The notes under the pieces are model-generated. The model did no database searches, was not told the origin of the DNA, and was given only the letters and a program-made list of their open reading frames with translations. From NCBI GenBank assembly GCA_003249625.1, contig QKII01000407.1:1-22028 (forward strand): a DNA stretch of 22,028 nucleotides, in the 5' to 3' direction. Both the position numbers and the translations under genes were made by a program. Shown here one piece after another: positions 8,364 through 17,470 of the stretch. The DNA is from Propionivibrio sp. (GTDB taxonomy: Bacteria; Pseudomonadota; Gammaproteobacteria; Burkholderiales; Rhodocyclaceae). Every line of letters starts with the position of its first letter. Positions within the stretch are counted from its first letter, which is position 1.

Positions 8364-9299
8364 CTATGGATTGACCCGCCCGAGCAGAAGGTATTCCATC
8401 AATGCCTTTTGCACATGCAGGCGATTCTCCGCCTCATCCCAAACGAAGCTTTGCGGTCCATCGATCACCTCAGCGGTCACTTCCTCGCCCCGGTGAGCGG
8501 GCAGGCAATGCAGGAAAATCGCATCAGGATTCGCAACCTTCATCATCTCGGCATCGACCTGCCAGTCGGCAAAATCGCGTAACCGTTCCTCGTTTTCTGC
8601 CTCGAAGCCCATCGACGTCCACACGTCGGTCGTAACGATATCCGCCCCACGGACCGCATCCATCGGGTCGGCAAACTGCTTGAAATGACCGGTGCCATGC
8701 AACCCGGCGCGCTCAGGCTCAACCTCGTAGCCCGGCGGCGTCGACACGTTCACGTTGAAACCCAGCACTTCGCCCGCCTGCAACCAGGTGTTGCAGACAT
8801 TGTTCGAATCGCCGATCCAGGCCACTGTCTTGCCCTCGATCGAGCCGCGGTGCTCGATGTAGGTGAAGATGTCGGCCATGATCTGGCACGGGTGATATTC
8901 ATTGGTCAGGCCATTGATGACCGGAACGCGTGAATGCGCGGCAAAGCGCTCGACGATGGTCTGCTCGAAGGTACGGATCATGACGATGTCGCTCATGCGC
9001 GAAATCACCTGCGCCGCATCCTCAATCGGCTCGCCGCGTCCCAGCTGTGAGTCACGGGTATTGAGATAGATTGCCGAACCACCCAATTGCTGGACCCCCG
9101 CCTCGAACGACAGGCGGGTCCGCGTACTGGCCTTTTCGAAAATCATCACCAGGGTACGATCGCTCAGCGGCCAATAACGTTGATAGGCCTTGAACTGCGC
9201 CTTGATCCAGCGTGTACGGCCGAACAGGTACGCATATTCCTCGTTGGTGAAATCGTTGAACTGCAGGTAGTGCCTGACGACTGGCTTAACGGGAGTCAT
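8364..9299 (-). CDS. argF: Ornithine carbamoyltransferase
   Basis: This 311-residue cytoplasmic enzyme makes citrulline from ornithine and carbamoyl phosphate in arginine synthesis. The carbamoyl-phosphate site STRTR (58-62), the 'HPCQ' loop (136-139) and the ornithine loop 'HCLPAHR' (264-270) are all intact. Length and motif order are standard for the anabolic ArgF group. It starts 12 bases after argD ends, so the two are almost certainly co-transcribed, joining the acetylornithine aminotransferase step and the citrulline step. The ATG is clear from the family N-terminus ('RHYLQFNDF'), but the Shine-Dalgarno is weak, which would fit coupling to argD translation. Confidence 0.97.
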   Translation of the reverse strand: MTPVKPVVRHYLQFNDFTNEEYAYLFGRTRWIKAQFKAYQRYWPLSDRTLVMIFEKASTRTRLSFEAGVQQLGGSAIYLNTRDSQLGRGEPIEDAAQVISRMSDIVMIRTFEQTIVERFAAHSRVPVINGLTNEYHPCQIMADIFTYIEHRGSIEGKTVAWIGDSNNVCNTWLQAGEVLGFNVNVSTPPGYEVEPERAGLHGTGHFKQFADPMDAVRGADIVTTDVWTSMGFEAENEERLRDFADWQVDAEMMKVANPDAIFLHCLPAHRGEEVTAEVIDGPQSFVWDEAENRLHVQKALMEYLLLGRVNP

Positions 9300-9311
9300 G
9301 TCCGTATCCGA

Positions 9312-10484
9312 TCAGGAAGAAAGAAATTCACGAATCAGCGCACCAAGCCGCTTAACCAGTTCACTGGCATCATCGGCGCTGAAATTCAGGGAGGGCAGCA
9401 AACGCACGACCTTCTCGGCGGTCACGTTGATCAGCAATCCGGCATCGAGCGCCAATCTGACCAGTTCCCCGCATGGACGATCAAGCTCGATGCCGATCAT
9501 CAAGCCCTGTCCACGAATACCGACGAATCCTTTGACGCCGCTCAGTTCCCGCACCATGCCTTCCCGGATGAGTTCACCGACCGCAACCGCATTCGCCAGC
9601 AATTTTTCCTGCTCAATCACCGCCAGCGTTGTCAATGCTGCAGTCGTCGCCAGCTGGTTGCCTCCAAAGGTCGAACCGTGATTGCCCGGCTTGAACAGGC
9701 CGGCAGCCTTTCCGGCGGCCAAACACGCTCCGATCGGCACGCCACTGGCCAATCCCTTGGCCAACGTCACCACATCGGGAAGAATGCCGGCATGCTGATA
9801 CCCGAACCATGTTCCGGTACGGCCCATCCCGCACTGCACTTCGTCGCAGATCAGCAGCCAGCCGTTGTCATCGCAGAGCTTGCGCAGACCGCGCTGATAG
9901 TCGAGGTCAGCGACGTAAATGCCGCCCTCGCCCTGAACGATCTCAAGCATGACGGCGACAACGTTCTTGTTGTGTTCGGAAATCGCGCTCACTGCCTCGA
10001 GGTCATTGAACGGCACGCGCACGAAGCCGGAAACCAGCGGTTCAAAACCGGCCTGTACCTTGCGGTTTCCGGTCGCCGAGAGCGTCGCCAACGTGCGCCC
10101 GTGGAAGGACTGCTCCATGACGATGATCGCCGGATTATCAATACCTTGCTGATGGCCATAGAATCGCGCCAGTTTGATCGCAGCTTCGTTGGCCTCGCAA
10201 CCGGAATTGCAGAAGAACACCTCTTCCATGCCTGACAACGCTGCAAGACGGTCAGATAATTCTTCCTGCTGCGGCATACGATAGAGGTTGGATGTGTGCA
10301 ACAGACGCCCCGCCTGCGCCGAAATCGCCGAAACCAGAACCGGGTGATTGTGCCCAAGCGTATTGACAGCGATCCCCGACAAGGCGTCGAGGTAAACCTT
10401 GCCTTCGGTGTCGGTTACCCGGCTACCGCTTCCATGACTGAAAGCGACAGGCAACCTGCCATAGGTATTCATCAGGTGAGACAT
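9312..10484 (-). CDS. argD: Acetylornithine aminotransferase (class III)
   Basis: This 390-residue PLP enzyme transfers an amino group between N-acetylornithine and 2-oxoglutarate; ArgD proteins often also serve the lysine pathway. Visible are the phosphate-binding 'NSGCEANEAA' (93-102), 'EQSFHGRT' (124-131), 'EIVQGEGG' (181-188), Asp214 in 'CDEVQCGMGRTG', which contacts the PLP ring nitrogen, and the Schiff-base lysine K243 in 'LAKGLASG'. The ATG at 10484 is preceded by AAGGGG at good spacing and gives the usual 'MSHLMNTYGRLPVAF' start; an in-frame upstream start at 10508 is less likely. It heads the argD-argF run and has a terminator-like hairpin ~20-50 bases upstream. Confidence 0.96.
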   Translation of the reverse strand: MSHLMNTYGRLPVAFSHGSGSRVTDTEGKVYLDALSGIAVNTLGHNHPVLVSAISAQAGRLLHTSNLYRMPQQEELSDRLAALSGMEEVFFCNSGCEANEAAIKLARFYGHQQGIDNPAIIVMEQSFHGRTLATLSATGNRKVQAGFEPLVSGFVRVPFNDLEAVSAISEHNKNVVAVMLEIVQGEGGIYVADLDYQRGLRKLCDDNGWLLICDEVQCGMGRTGTWFGYQHAGILPDVVTLAKGLASGVPIGACLAAGKAAGLFKPGNHGSTFGGNQLATTAALTTLAVIEQEKLLANAVAVGELIREGMVRELSGVKGFVGIRGQGLMIGIELDRPCGELVRLALDAGLLINVTAEKVVRLLPSLNFSADDASELVKRLGALIREFLSS

Positions 10485-10502
10485 ATTCAACCCCTTGCTG
10501 AG

Positions 10503-10534
10503 GTGCAAAAACTGAAACGGCGGCCTACGCCGCC
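10503..10534 (-). terminator. Terminator-shaped hairpin in the argD leader
   Basis: On the minus strand GGCGGC (10534-10529), loop GTAG and GCCGCC (10524-10519) form a stem followed by GTTTCAGTTTTT. It lies between the rpsT terminator and the argD ribosome site. It could back up rpsT termination, or act as an attenuator if the argD promoter lies upstream of it. Confidence 0.5.
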
Positions 10535-10659
10535 GGAACAGACCGGGCCTCGCCGGTAAATTGCGAACAAAGCCTGCAACAGGCCGCGCGCCGAAAATGC
10601 TTAAAGAAAAATTCTATGAGAAAACACCGGGCTTGTATAGGCCGGAAAGACCTACAGCA

Positions 10660-10688
10660 CAAAGCAAAGCGGCGCCCACGGGCGCCGC
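10660..10688 (-). terminator. Rho-independent terminator of rpsT
   Basis: The minus strand forms GCGGCGCCC (10688-10680) / GGGCGCCGC (10677-10669), a nine-base-pair GC stem with a two-base gap, followed by TTTGCTTTG. It starts about 25 bases past the rpsT stop codon. Confidence 0.8.
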
Positions 10689-10713
10689 CAATCACATCCA
10701 ATACCCTGAACTA

Positions 10714-10980
10714 TCAGGCAGCAAGCGCCTTGATCTGGGCCGACAAACGGCTCTTGTGCCGTGCCGCCTTGTTCTTGTGGATGATTTTCTTGTCGGCGAT
10801 GCTATCGATCTCCGAAACGGATTGCTGGAAAACGCTTTGAGCAGCAGCCTTGTCGCCAGCGACGATCGCCTTTTGCACACGCTTTACCGCCGTGCGCATA
10901 GCGGAGCGCAGGCTTGCGTTGTGGGCGCGTTGCTTGACGGCTTGGCGGGCACGCTTACGAGCTTGTGCGCTGTTGGCCAT
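10714..10980 (-). CDS. rpsT: 30S ribosomal protein S20
   Basis: This 88-residue, strongly basic protein binds 16S rRNA in the small subunit. It opens '[18 protein letters not shown]' and carries the typical S20 '[13 protein letters not shown]' and '[17 protein letters not shown]' blocks. Start: the ATG at 10980 has GAGGA eight bases upstream; the frame stays open further upstream, but that part looks non-coding and contains the promoter. It is transcribed divergently from murJ, a common arrangement in Betaproteobacteria and Gammaproteobacteria, and has a dedicated promoter and terminator. Confidence 0.97.
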   Translation of the reverse strand: MANSAQARKRARQAVKQRAHNASLRSAMRTAVKRVQKAIVAGDKAAAQSVFQQSVSEIDSIADKKIIHKNKAARHKSRLSAQIKALAA

Positions 10981-11023
10981 GAGTAGATCCTCAAAAAGCA
11001 GGTGAGTTAATCGAAAACGCGGA

Positions 11024-11052
11024 ATTGTACAGAGGCATCCCCCCGATGGCAA
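11024..11052 (-). promoter_or_regulatory. Sigma70-type promoter of rpsT
   Basis: On the minus strand TTGCCA (11047-11052) and TACAAT (11024-11029) are separated by 17 bases, with five of six matches in the -10. It lies 44 bases upstream of the rpsT ATG. Confidence 0.7.
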
Positions 11053-11137
11053 GCGATTATTGCAAACACACACGCCTGTCCTGTCTTCATCCACCTTATA
11101 CAGCTAAGATGGCGCCTTTGCCGATCACTCTACCCCG

Positions 11138-12676
11138 ATGAACCTCCTGAAAGCACTGGCCACGGTCAGCTCCATGACACTCATCTCACGCATCCTGGGT
11201 TTCGTCCGGGATTTCGTGATAGCCAGAATCTTCGGCGCAGGGATGATGACCGATGCCTTTTTTGTTGCCTTCAAACTACCCAATCTGTTTCGCCGCCTGT
11301 TCGCCGAAGGAGCGTTTTCCCAGGCATTCGTCCCCATCCTGGGGGAATACAAGAACCGGCTCGGCGAAGACGACGCCAAGCGCTTGGTCGACCAGGTCGC
11401 CTCGCTGTTACTGCTCGTCTTGATTGCCGTCACGCTCGCTGGAATGGCTGGGGCGCCGCTGCTTGTTTATATATCCGCCCCCGGCTTCGTTACCGAGCCG
11501 GACAAGTTCGCCCTCACTGTCGAACTGACGCGCATCACCTTCCCGTACATCCTGTTCATGTCGCTCGTCGCCCTCGCCGGAGGAATTCTCAACACCTGGA
11601 ACCGCTTCGCCATTCCGGCATTTACGCCAGTGCTGCTCAACATCTCCTTCATTGTCATGGCGCTCTTCGCCGCGCCGTGGTTCGAACGTCCGGTCATGGC
11701 GCTCGGCTGGTCGGTCTTCATTGGCGGCGCCCTGCAACTGGCATTCCAACTACCCGGGCTGAAGCGCATCGGCATGCTGCCGCGTTTTTCGCTCGACTGG
11801 CGCGCCCCGGGCGTGCGGCGGATCCTCTTACTGATGGCCCCTGCTGTGCTCGGCGTATCGATTTCCCAAGTCAGCCTGCTGATCAACACCATTTTTGCGT
11901 CATTTCTCGATACGGGCAGCGTATCGTGGCTGTACTACGCCGACCGGCTGATGGAGTTTCCTTCCGGCATGCTCGGCGCGGCGCTCGGAACGATCCTCCT
12001 GCCGTCGCTGTCGAAATATCATGCTGGCGGACAACGAGACGAGTACTCCAGGCTGCTTGACTGGGGATTGCGCCTGACACTGCTGCTGGCGGCTCCCGCA
12101 GCGGTTGCCCTGGCGATCATCGCCGTGCCGTTGATTGCCACGCTGTTTCATCACGGCGCCTTCACGACGAACGACGTTTTCATGACCCGTAACGCGCTGA
12201 TCGCCTACAGCGTCGGCCTGCTCGGTCTGATCCTCGTCAAGGTGCTCGCACCCGGCTTCTACGCCCGCCAGAACGTCCGCACCCCGGTCAAAATCGGCTT
12301 GATCACGCTATGCGTCACGCAAGCACTCAATCTGGCGCTCATTGGCTGGCTCAAGCATGCCGGCCTGGCGCTGGCCATCGGCCTGGCCGCCTGCCTCAAT
12401 GCCGGGCTGCTTTATAGTGGATTGCGCCGGCACGCCATTTACACGCCTCAACCGGGATGGCTGGCATTTTCGCTCAAATTGCTCGCCGCCCTCGTCGTAA
12501 TGGCTGCAGTGCTGTGGTTTCTTGCCGGGGACGCTTCCAACTGGTTGCAATGGAATCTCGCCACCCGATTGTGGCGACTCACTGTTCTCGTAATATCCGG
12601 CGCAACCAGCTATTTCGCTACACTATGGCTCATCGGCTTCCGCCTCCGTGACTTCAGGCGTCGCGCAGCCGAATGA
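11138..12676 (+). CDS. murJ: Lipid II flippase MurJ
   Basis: This 512-residue, highly hydrophobic protein of the MOP exporter superfamily should have about 14 transmembrane helices. It moves undecaprenyl-linked lipid II across the inner membrane for peptidoglycan synthesis. The first 65 residues align in numbering with E. coli MurJ, so residues known to be essential there can be read off: R18, R24, D39 and R52 are all present. '[18 protein letters not shown]' and '[19 protein letters not shown]' are hallmark segments. It is divergent from rpsT; the upstream ribosome site is weak. A PEBP-like gene follows after 20 bases and may be co-transcribed. Confidence 0.97.
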   Translation: MNLLKALATVSSMTLISRILGFVRDFVIARIFGAGMMTDAFFVAFKLPNLFRRLFAEGAFSQAFVPILGEYKNRLGEDDAKRLVDQVASLLLLVLIAVTLAGMAGAPLLVYISAPGFVTEPDKFALTVELTRITFPYILFMSLVALAGGILNTWNRFAIPAFTPVLLNISFIVMALFAAPWFERPVMALGWSVFIGGALQLAFQLPGLKRIGMLPRFSLDWRAPGVRRILLLMAPAVLGVSISQVSLLINTIFASFLDTGSVSWLYYADRLMEFPSGMLGAALGTILLPSLSKYHAGGQRDEYSRLLDWGLRLTLLLAAPAAVALAIIAVPLIATLFHHGAFTTNDVFMTRNALIAYSVGLLGLILVKVLAPGFYARQNVRTPVKIGLITLCVTQALNLALIGWLKHAGLALAIGLAACLNAGLLYSGLRRHAIYTPQPGWLAFSLKLLAALVVMAAVLWFLAGDASNWLQWNLATRLWRLTVLVISGATSYFATLWLIGFRLRDFRRRAAE

Positions 12677-12696
12677 TCTTTACAGGAGACCTCACC

Positions 12697-13326
12697 ATGA
12701 AACTGACCAGCAACAGCTTCGCGGACGGACAGCAGATCCCCGGAGATTATTCTTTTTGCGTTCCTGATCCGGCACACCATGTCTGTCTCGGCAAAAACAT
12801 GAACCCCCATCTGGCGTGGACCGAGGCTCCGCCTGATACGAAATCTTTCGTCGTGATCTGTCACGACCCTGACGTTCCCTCCCGCGGCGACGACGTCAAC
12901 CAGGAAGACAGGACCGTTCCGGCGACGCTTCCGCGCGTCGACTTCTTCCACTGGGTGCTGATCGACCTGCCGAGCGAGACACAAGAGATCAAGGCGGGCG
13001 AGTTCTCGAATGAGGTCACGCCGCGCGGAAAGGGTGGCCCGGCCGCACCACACGGCGCACGCCAAGGGACAAACGACTACACCGCGTGGTTTGACGGTGA
13101 TGGCGACATGCGTGGCGACTATTTCGGCTACGACGGCCCCTGCCCGCCATGGAACGACGAAATCCGCCATCGCTACGTGTTCACAGTTTTTGCGCTGGAT
13201 ATCGAGACGTTGCCGCTGGACGGCACCTTCGGCGGCCAGTTGGTCCGGGAGGCGATGAAAGGGCACATTCTTGCGGAAGCCTGCCTGACCGGCCTCTACA
13301 CCCTGAATCCGTCGGTCGCCATTTAG
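12697..13326 (+). CDS. YbhB/YbcL family PEBP-like (Raf-kinase-inhibitor-like) protein
   Basis: This 209-residue protein belongs to the phosphatidylethanolamine-binding superfamily. It shows the ligand-pocket signature 'CHDPDVPS' (55-62), the central 'FHWVLIDLP' (84-92), and 'GYDGPCPP' (144-151) followed by 'HRYVFTVFALD'. Bacterial members are cytoplasmic or periplasmic; their ligand and role are mostly unknown, and no signal peptide is seen here. It is longer than E. coli YbhB (~158 aa), mainly because of inserts around 63-80 and 110-140. The ATG at 12697 has CAGGAGA at good spacing; the in-frame upstream start at 12673 overlaps murJ and has no such site. It ends at a bidirectional terminator shared with adk. 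Confidence 0.9.
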   Translation: MKLTSNSFADGQQIPGDYSFCVPDPAHHVCLGKNMNPHLAWTEAPPDTKSFVVICHDPDVPSRGDDVNQEDRTVPATLPRVDFFHWVLIDLPSETQEIKAGEFSNEVTPRGKGGPAAPHGARQGTNDYTAWFDGDGDMRGDYFGYDGPCPPWNDEIRHRYVFTVFALDIETLPLDGTFGGQLVREAMKGHILAEACLTGLYTLNPSVAI

Positions 13327-13340
13327 GGAAAGGCAGTCAT

Positions 13341-13375
13341 AAAAAAGGGCGAACCGGAAGTTCGCCCCGTCTTTG
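13341..13375. terminator. Bidirectional terminator between the PEBP-like gene and adk
   Basis: GGGCGAAC (13347-13354) and GTTCGCCC (13360-13367) form an 8-bp stem with loop CGGAA. On the minus strand it is followed by six T, giving a strong adk terminator. On the plus strand the tail CGTCTTT is weaker. Confidence 0.88.
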
Positions 13376-13391
13376 GTTCGGCCCGACAGAT

Positions 13392-14900
<1,509 letters not shown>

Positions 14901-14901
<1 letters not shown>

Positions 14902-15077
14902 CAACACTCTCCCTCGTTCAGGCGGCGCGCCTGATCTTCCAGCATGATCGGGATGTCGTCACGTACCGGGAAAGCCAGCTTGCACGGTTTGCAGACCAGT
15001 TCCTGCTCGGTTTTTCGATACTCGAGATTGGCCTTGCAAATCGGGCAAACGAGAATATCAAGCAGACGCGCATCCAT
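14901..15077 (-). CDS. Trm112/YcaR-like small zinc-binding protein
   Basis: This 58-residue protein, short enough to be missed by length cut-offs, reads '[20 protein letters not shown]' then '[20 protein letters not shown]', and ends with '[13 protein letters not shown]'. The two Cys pairs (CPIC 11-14, CKPC 29-32) form the zinc-ribbon expected of the Trm112 family (UPF0434, E. coli YcaR). Eukaryotic and archaeal Trm112 activates methyltransferases; the bacterial role is not settled. The gene overlaps the 3' end of lpxK by 20 bases and shares the A of TGATG with kdsB, so lpxK, this gene and kdsB are one coupled translation unit. The placement between lpxK and kdsB matches E. coli ycaR. Confidence 0.93.
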
Positions 15078-16101
15078 TCAGTTTCTCCAGAATCAGGTCC
15101 ATCAACGAACGCCCGTCCGGCGCTACATCGACGCGTGCCTCGACAGGAAGCACCCATGCCTCCGACAAGGCCAAACCGGTGCATTTTACCGCATCTTTCT
15201 CGGTCATCAGAAGCACGCAACCGTTGGCAAAGGCGAGATCATCCTGTTGGTACGCATGGTGATCAGGAAAAGGATGTGCCTCAAACTCCAATCCCAAGGC
15301 TGTCAATTGCGCGAAGAAGCGCATGGGATCGCCAATTCCCGCCATGGCATGCAGCGGTTTGCCGCGCAAGTCGACAGCACGGCAGGTTTGGCCGCGGTCA
15401 TTCAGCGAATAAAAAGCATCGGCGATCAGGCGCATGGGAAAACAAGGCACAATCTGCCTCATCTCGGAGCCTGACGCGCTGGCACCATTCCGGACAACGG
15501 CCGTGACCCCATCGAGCCGGGAAACCGGTTCACGCAGCGGCCCTGCAGGCAGCAGTTGCCCATTGCCAACCCCGCGCCCGTCAAGTACTACCAATTCCAC
15601 CGAGCGTTCGAGGCGATAGTGCTGCAGGCCATCGTCGGAAATCAGTACATTGCACTCCGGGTGCGCAAGCATCATCGCCTTTCCCGCAGCAACCCGGTTC
15701 TGGCCAACGACAACCGGAACACCGCTCCGCCGAGCCAGCAAGACGGGTTCGTCGCCGACAAGCTCCGCATCCGAGTCAACCCCGACACTGAGCACGCCCT
15801 CTCCGCCTTTACCGCCGTAGCCTCGGCTGATGATCCCTGGCTGCCACCCATACTCCTGCAACCTGGCTGCCAGCCAGAGAACCAGCGGGGTTTTTCCGCT
15901 CCCACCAACCGTCAGATTTCCAACCACGATCACTGCTACCGGCAAGCGAAACGATGGGATCCATCCGAAACGGAAGAGCAGTCGCCGCAGCGCGACGAGC
16001 AATCGAAACAGCCAAGAGATCGGAAGCAACGGCCACAACGCTGGCGCCAATCGACGCTGGAACCAAAGTCGGGGCAAACTCGCCTTCAAGCCCCCAGCCA
16101 T
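15058..16101 (-). CDS. lpxK: Tetraacyldisaccharide 4'-kinase
   Basis: This 347-residue inner-membrane-associated kinase phosphorylates the 4' position of the lipid A disaccharide precursor. It has an N-terminal hydrophobic/amphipathic stretch (about 20-45), Walker A in 'GNLTVGGSGKTPLV' (61-74), then 'GIISRGYGGK' (89-98), 'DEP.LLA' and 'LISDDGLQHYRL', all typical of LpxK. Toward the C-terminus 'HPFPDHHAY' and 'LMTEKDAVKC' are also conserved. It follows exbD after 18 bases and overlaps the Trm112-like gene. Confidence 0.96.
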   Translation of the reverse strand: MAGGLKASLPRLWFQRRLAPALWPLLPISWLFRLLVALRRLLFRFGWIPSFRLPVAVIVVGNLTVGGSGKTPLVLWLAARLQEYGWQPGIISRGYGGKGGEGVLSVGVDSDAELVGDEPVLLARRSGVPVVVGQNRVAAGKAMMLAHPECNVLISDDGLQHYRLERSVELVVLDGRGVGNGQLLPAGPLREPVSRLDGVTAVVRNGASASGSEMRQIVPCFPMRLIADAFYSLNDRGQTCRAVDLRGKPLHAMAGIGDPMRFFAQLTALGLEFEAHPFPDHHAYQQDDLAFANGCVLLMTEKDAVKCTGLALSEAWVLPVEARVDVAPDGRSLMDLILEKLNGCASA

Positions 16102-16119
16102 TGTTGACTCAACCGGGCT

Positions 16120-16536
16120 TCAACGCGGAGACTGCGTTGCAAAGGAAATGCGCGGGTACCCCGCTGACTGCGCCGCCTGCATGATATCGACAACACTCTG
16201 ATGAGTCGCCTTGGCGTCAGCATTGATCACTATCACCGGATCCTTCTTGTCACCCGCAGCCCGCTGCAACGCTTCGCCGATCGAACGAACATCTGCCATG
16301 CCGAGCGGTACCTTGTTGACCAGAACCTGACCCGTCGCCGTCACCGACACATTGACTTCGTTCGGCTCCTCATTCTGCTGGCTCGCATCTGCCGTAGGTA
16401 GATTGATCTCCAGACCGGAAAACTTGGCGTAAGTCGTAGTGAGCATCAGGAAGATGATGATCACCAACAGCACATCAATGAACGGAATCAGGTTTATCTC
16501 GGGCTCGTCGTGGCCGCGACTGCGCTGGAAGTTCAT
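16120..16536 (-). CDS. exbD: ExbD/TolR family biopolymer transport protein
   Basis: This 138-residue protein has one N-terminal transmembrane helix 'INLIPFIDVLLVIIIFLML' (14-32) carrying the conserved proton-relay Asp21, then a periplasmic domain with 'GLEINLPTA' and the C-terminal 'VVDIMQAAQSAGYPRISFAT'. ExbD-type proteins form the rotor-like dimer inside the ExbB pentamer and couple the proton gradient to an outer-membrane partner. In Betaproteobacteria this pair, sitting next to lpxK and without tonB or tolA, is commonly annotated exbBD; the energised partner is not known from this window. It starts nine bases after exbB. Confidence 0.92.
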   Translation of the reverse strand: MNFQRSRGHDEPEINLIPFIDVLLVIIIFLMLTTTYAKFSGLEINLPTADASQQNEEPNEVNVSVTATGQVLVNKVPLGMADVRSIGEALQRAAGDKKDPVIVINADAKATHQSVVDIMQAAQSAGYPRISFATQSPR

Positions 16537-16545
16537 GAGCTGATC

Positions 16546-17154
16546 CTACGCGCGGCGCTCGCCGTGCAAAACCTCGACCAGACGGACGGCCTGTTGCTGC
16601 ATGTCGACAACGAAACCATTTACCAGCGCCCGGAAGTGCCGCCAGAAAATCATGCTCGGAATGGCGATCAGCAAACCGAAACCGGTGTTGTACAGAGCAA
16701 CGGAGATACCATGCGCCAACTGCACGGGATTGCTTCCGGTCGGCGCCTGCGAGCCGAAGATCTCGATCATCCCGACCACGGTCCCGAACAGCCCCATCAA
16801 GGGACTGATCGATGCGATTGTCCCCAGCGTCGTCAGATAACGTTCGAGTTCATGAGCCACAACTGCACCGGTTTCCTCGATCGCCTCACGCATGATCTCG
16901 CGCGAACTGCCAACATTGCGCAACCCGGCCGCCAGCACACGCCCAAGCGGCGACTGCGCCTCAAGAGAAGCGACGATCGACTCATTCAGCGACTGCTTTC
17001 GATACTCAGCGATAACGCGATTCAACAGCCCCGCCGGGAGCACCTTCGAACGCCGCAATGCGACCAGCCGCTCGATGATCAACGCAACGGAGATGACCGA
17101 CGCCAACAGCAAGGGCCAGATGGGCCAACCGGCCGCCAGAATGATCGAAAACAC
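16546..17154 (-). CDS. exbB: MotA/TolQ/ExbB family proton channel
   Basis: This ~202-residue inner-membrane protein has three transmembrane helices, near residues 5-26, 105-130 and 145-170. 'TLGTIASISPLMGLFGTVVGMI' (split as 'TLGTIASISPL' and 'MGLFGTVVGMI') and 'YNTGFGLLIAIPSMIFW' are family hallmarks. With ExbD it forms the proton-driven stator-like complex. The best start is GTG at 17154, with GGAGA six bases upstream, giving 'MFSIILAAGWPIWPLLL'; the frame is open to 17214, but that part reads as leader. It heads the exbBD-lpxK-ycaR-kdsB cluster. Confidence 0.92.
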   Translation of the reverse strand: MFSIILAAGWPIWPLLLASVISVALIIERLVALRRSKVLPAGLLNRVIAEYRKQSLNESIVASLEAQSPLGRVLAAGLRNVGSSREIMREAIEETGAVVAHELERYLTTLGTIASISPLMGLFGTVVGMIEIFGSQAPTGSNPVQLAHGISVALYNTGFGLLIAIPSMIFWRHFRALVNGFVVDMQQQAVRLVEVLHGERRA

Positions 17155-17185
17155 GCTTTCTCTCCGAAGACAAATCAAGCCGCGA

Positions 17186-17214
17186 ACTTTAGCCTGAGGC
17201 GCCGTCAGCGGCAA
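17186..17214 (-). promoter_or_regulatory. Possible promoter of the exbB-lpxK cluster
   Basis: On the minus strand TTGCCG (17209-17214) and TAAAGT (17186-17191) are 17 bases apart, each with four of six consensus matches, about 30 bases upstream of the chosen exbB start codon. A weak candidate, offered because no better pair is visible. Confidence 0.35.
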
Positions 17215-17241
17215 CCCCCGACAAACGTAATATAAATCCCC

Positions 17242-17276
17242 TTGTCCACAAAATCTGTGGATAACAATGTGGATGA
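17242..17276. promoter_or_regulatory. Cluster of three DnaA-box-like 9-mers
   Basis: TTGTCCACA (17242-17250, plus) has one mismatch to the DnaA box TTATCCACA. TGTGGATAA (17256-17264) is a perfect box on the minus strand. TGTGGATGA (17268-17276) has one mismatch, also on the minus strand. The first two form an inverted pair with a five-base spacer. A very AT-rich stretch follows at about 17319-17390. Confidence 0.6.
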
Positions 17277-17470
17277 ATGCTGAGGAAAGCCGCTAAGTCC
17301 CGCTTGGGAAAGGCTTTTTTACACTTTGCAAAAATATTCGGCAAACAAAAAAATATATTAATAAACAACAGCTTACAAAATAACCCTTGCCGTTACTGGG
17401 TTTACACACCGATCTCTGGCTCAAGCCCAGTAAACATGTGCATGAATTGACAAGAATGTAGAATTGGGGC
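17277..17470. other. AT-rich non-coding interval upstream of xseA
   Basis: No gene is seen. From about 17319 to 17390 the sequence is strongly AT-rich, with A-runs and 'atatattaataaac', in sharp contrast to the GC-rich genes around it. It should contain the xseA promoter, but TTGACA at 17447-17452 is only a few bases from TAGAAT and too close to the ATG to be its -35, so I name none. Confidence 0.5.

Noticed and set aside
9087..10235. 382-codon plus-strand open frame across argF and argD
   Set aside because: Antisense to two enzymes with all catalytic motifs; it bridges their junction, which a real gene would be unlikely to do.
14918..15220. 100-codon minus-strand frame between kdsB and lpxK
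   Set aside because: Wrong frame; the real gene here is the 58-codon Trm112-like gene at 14901-15077.
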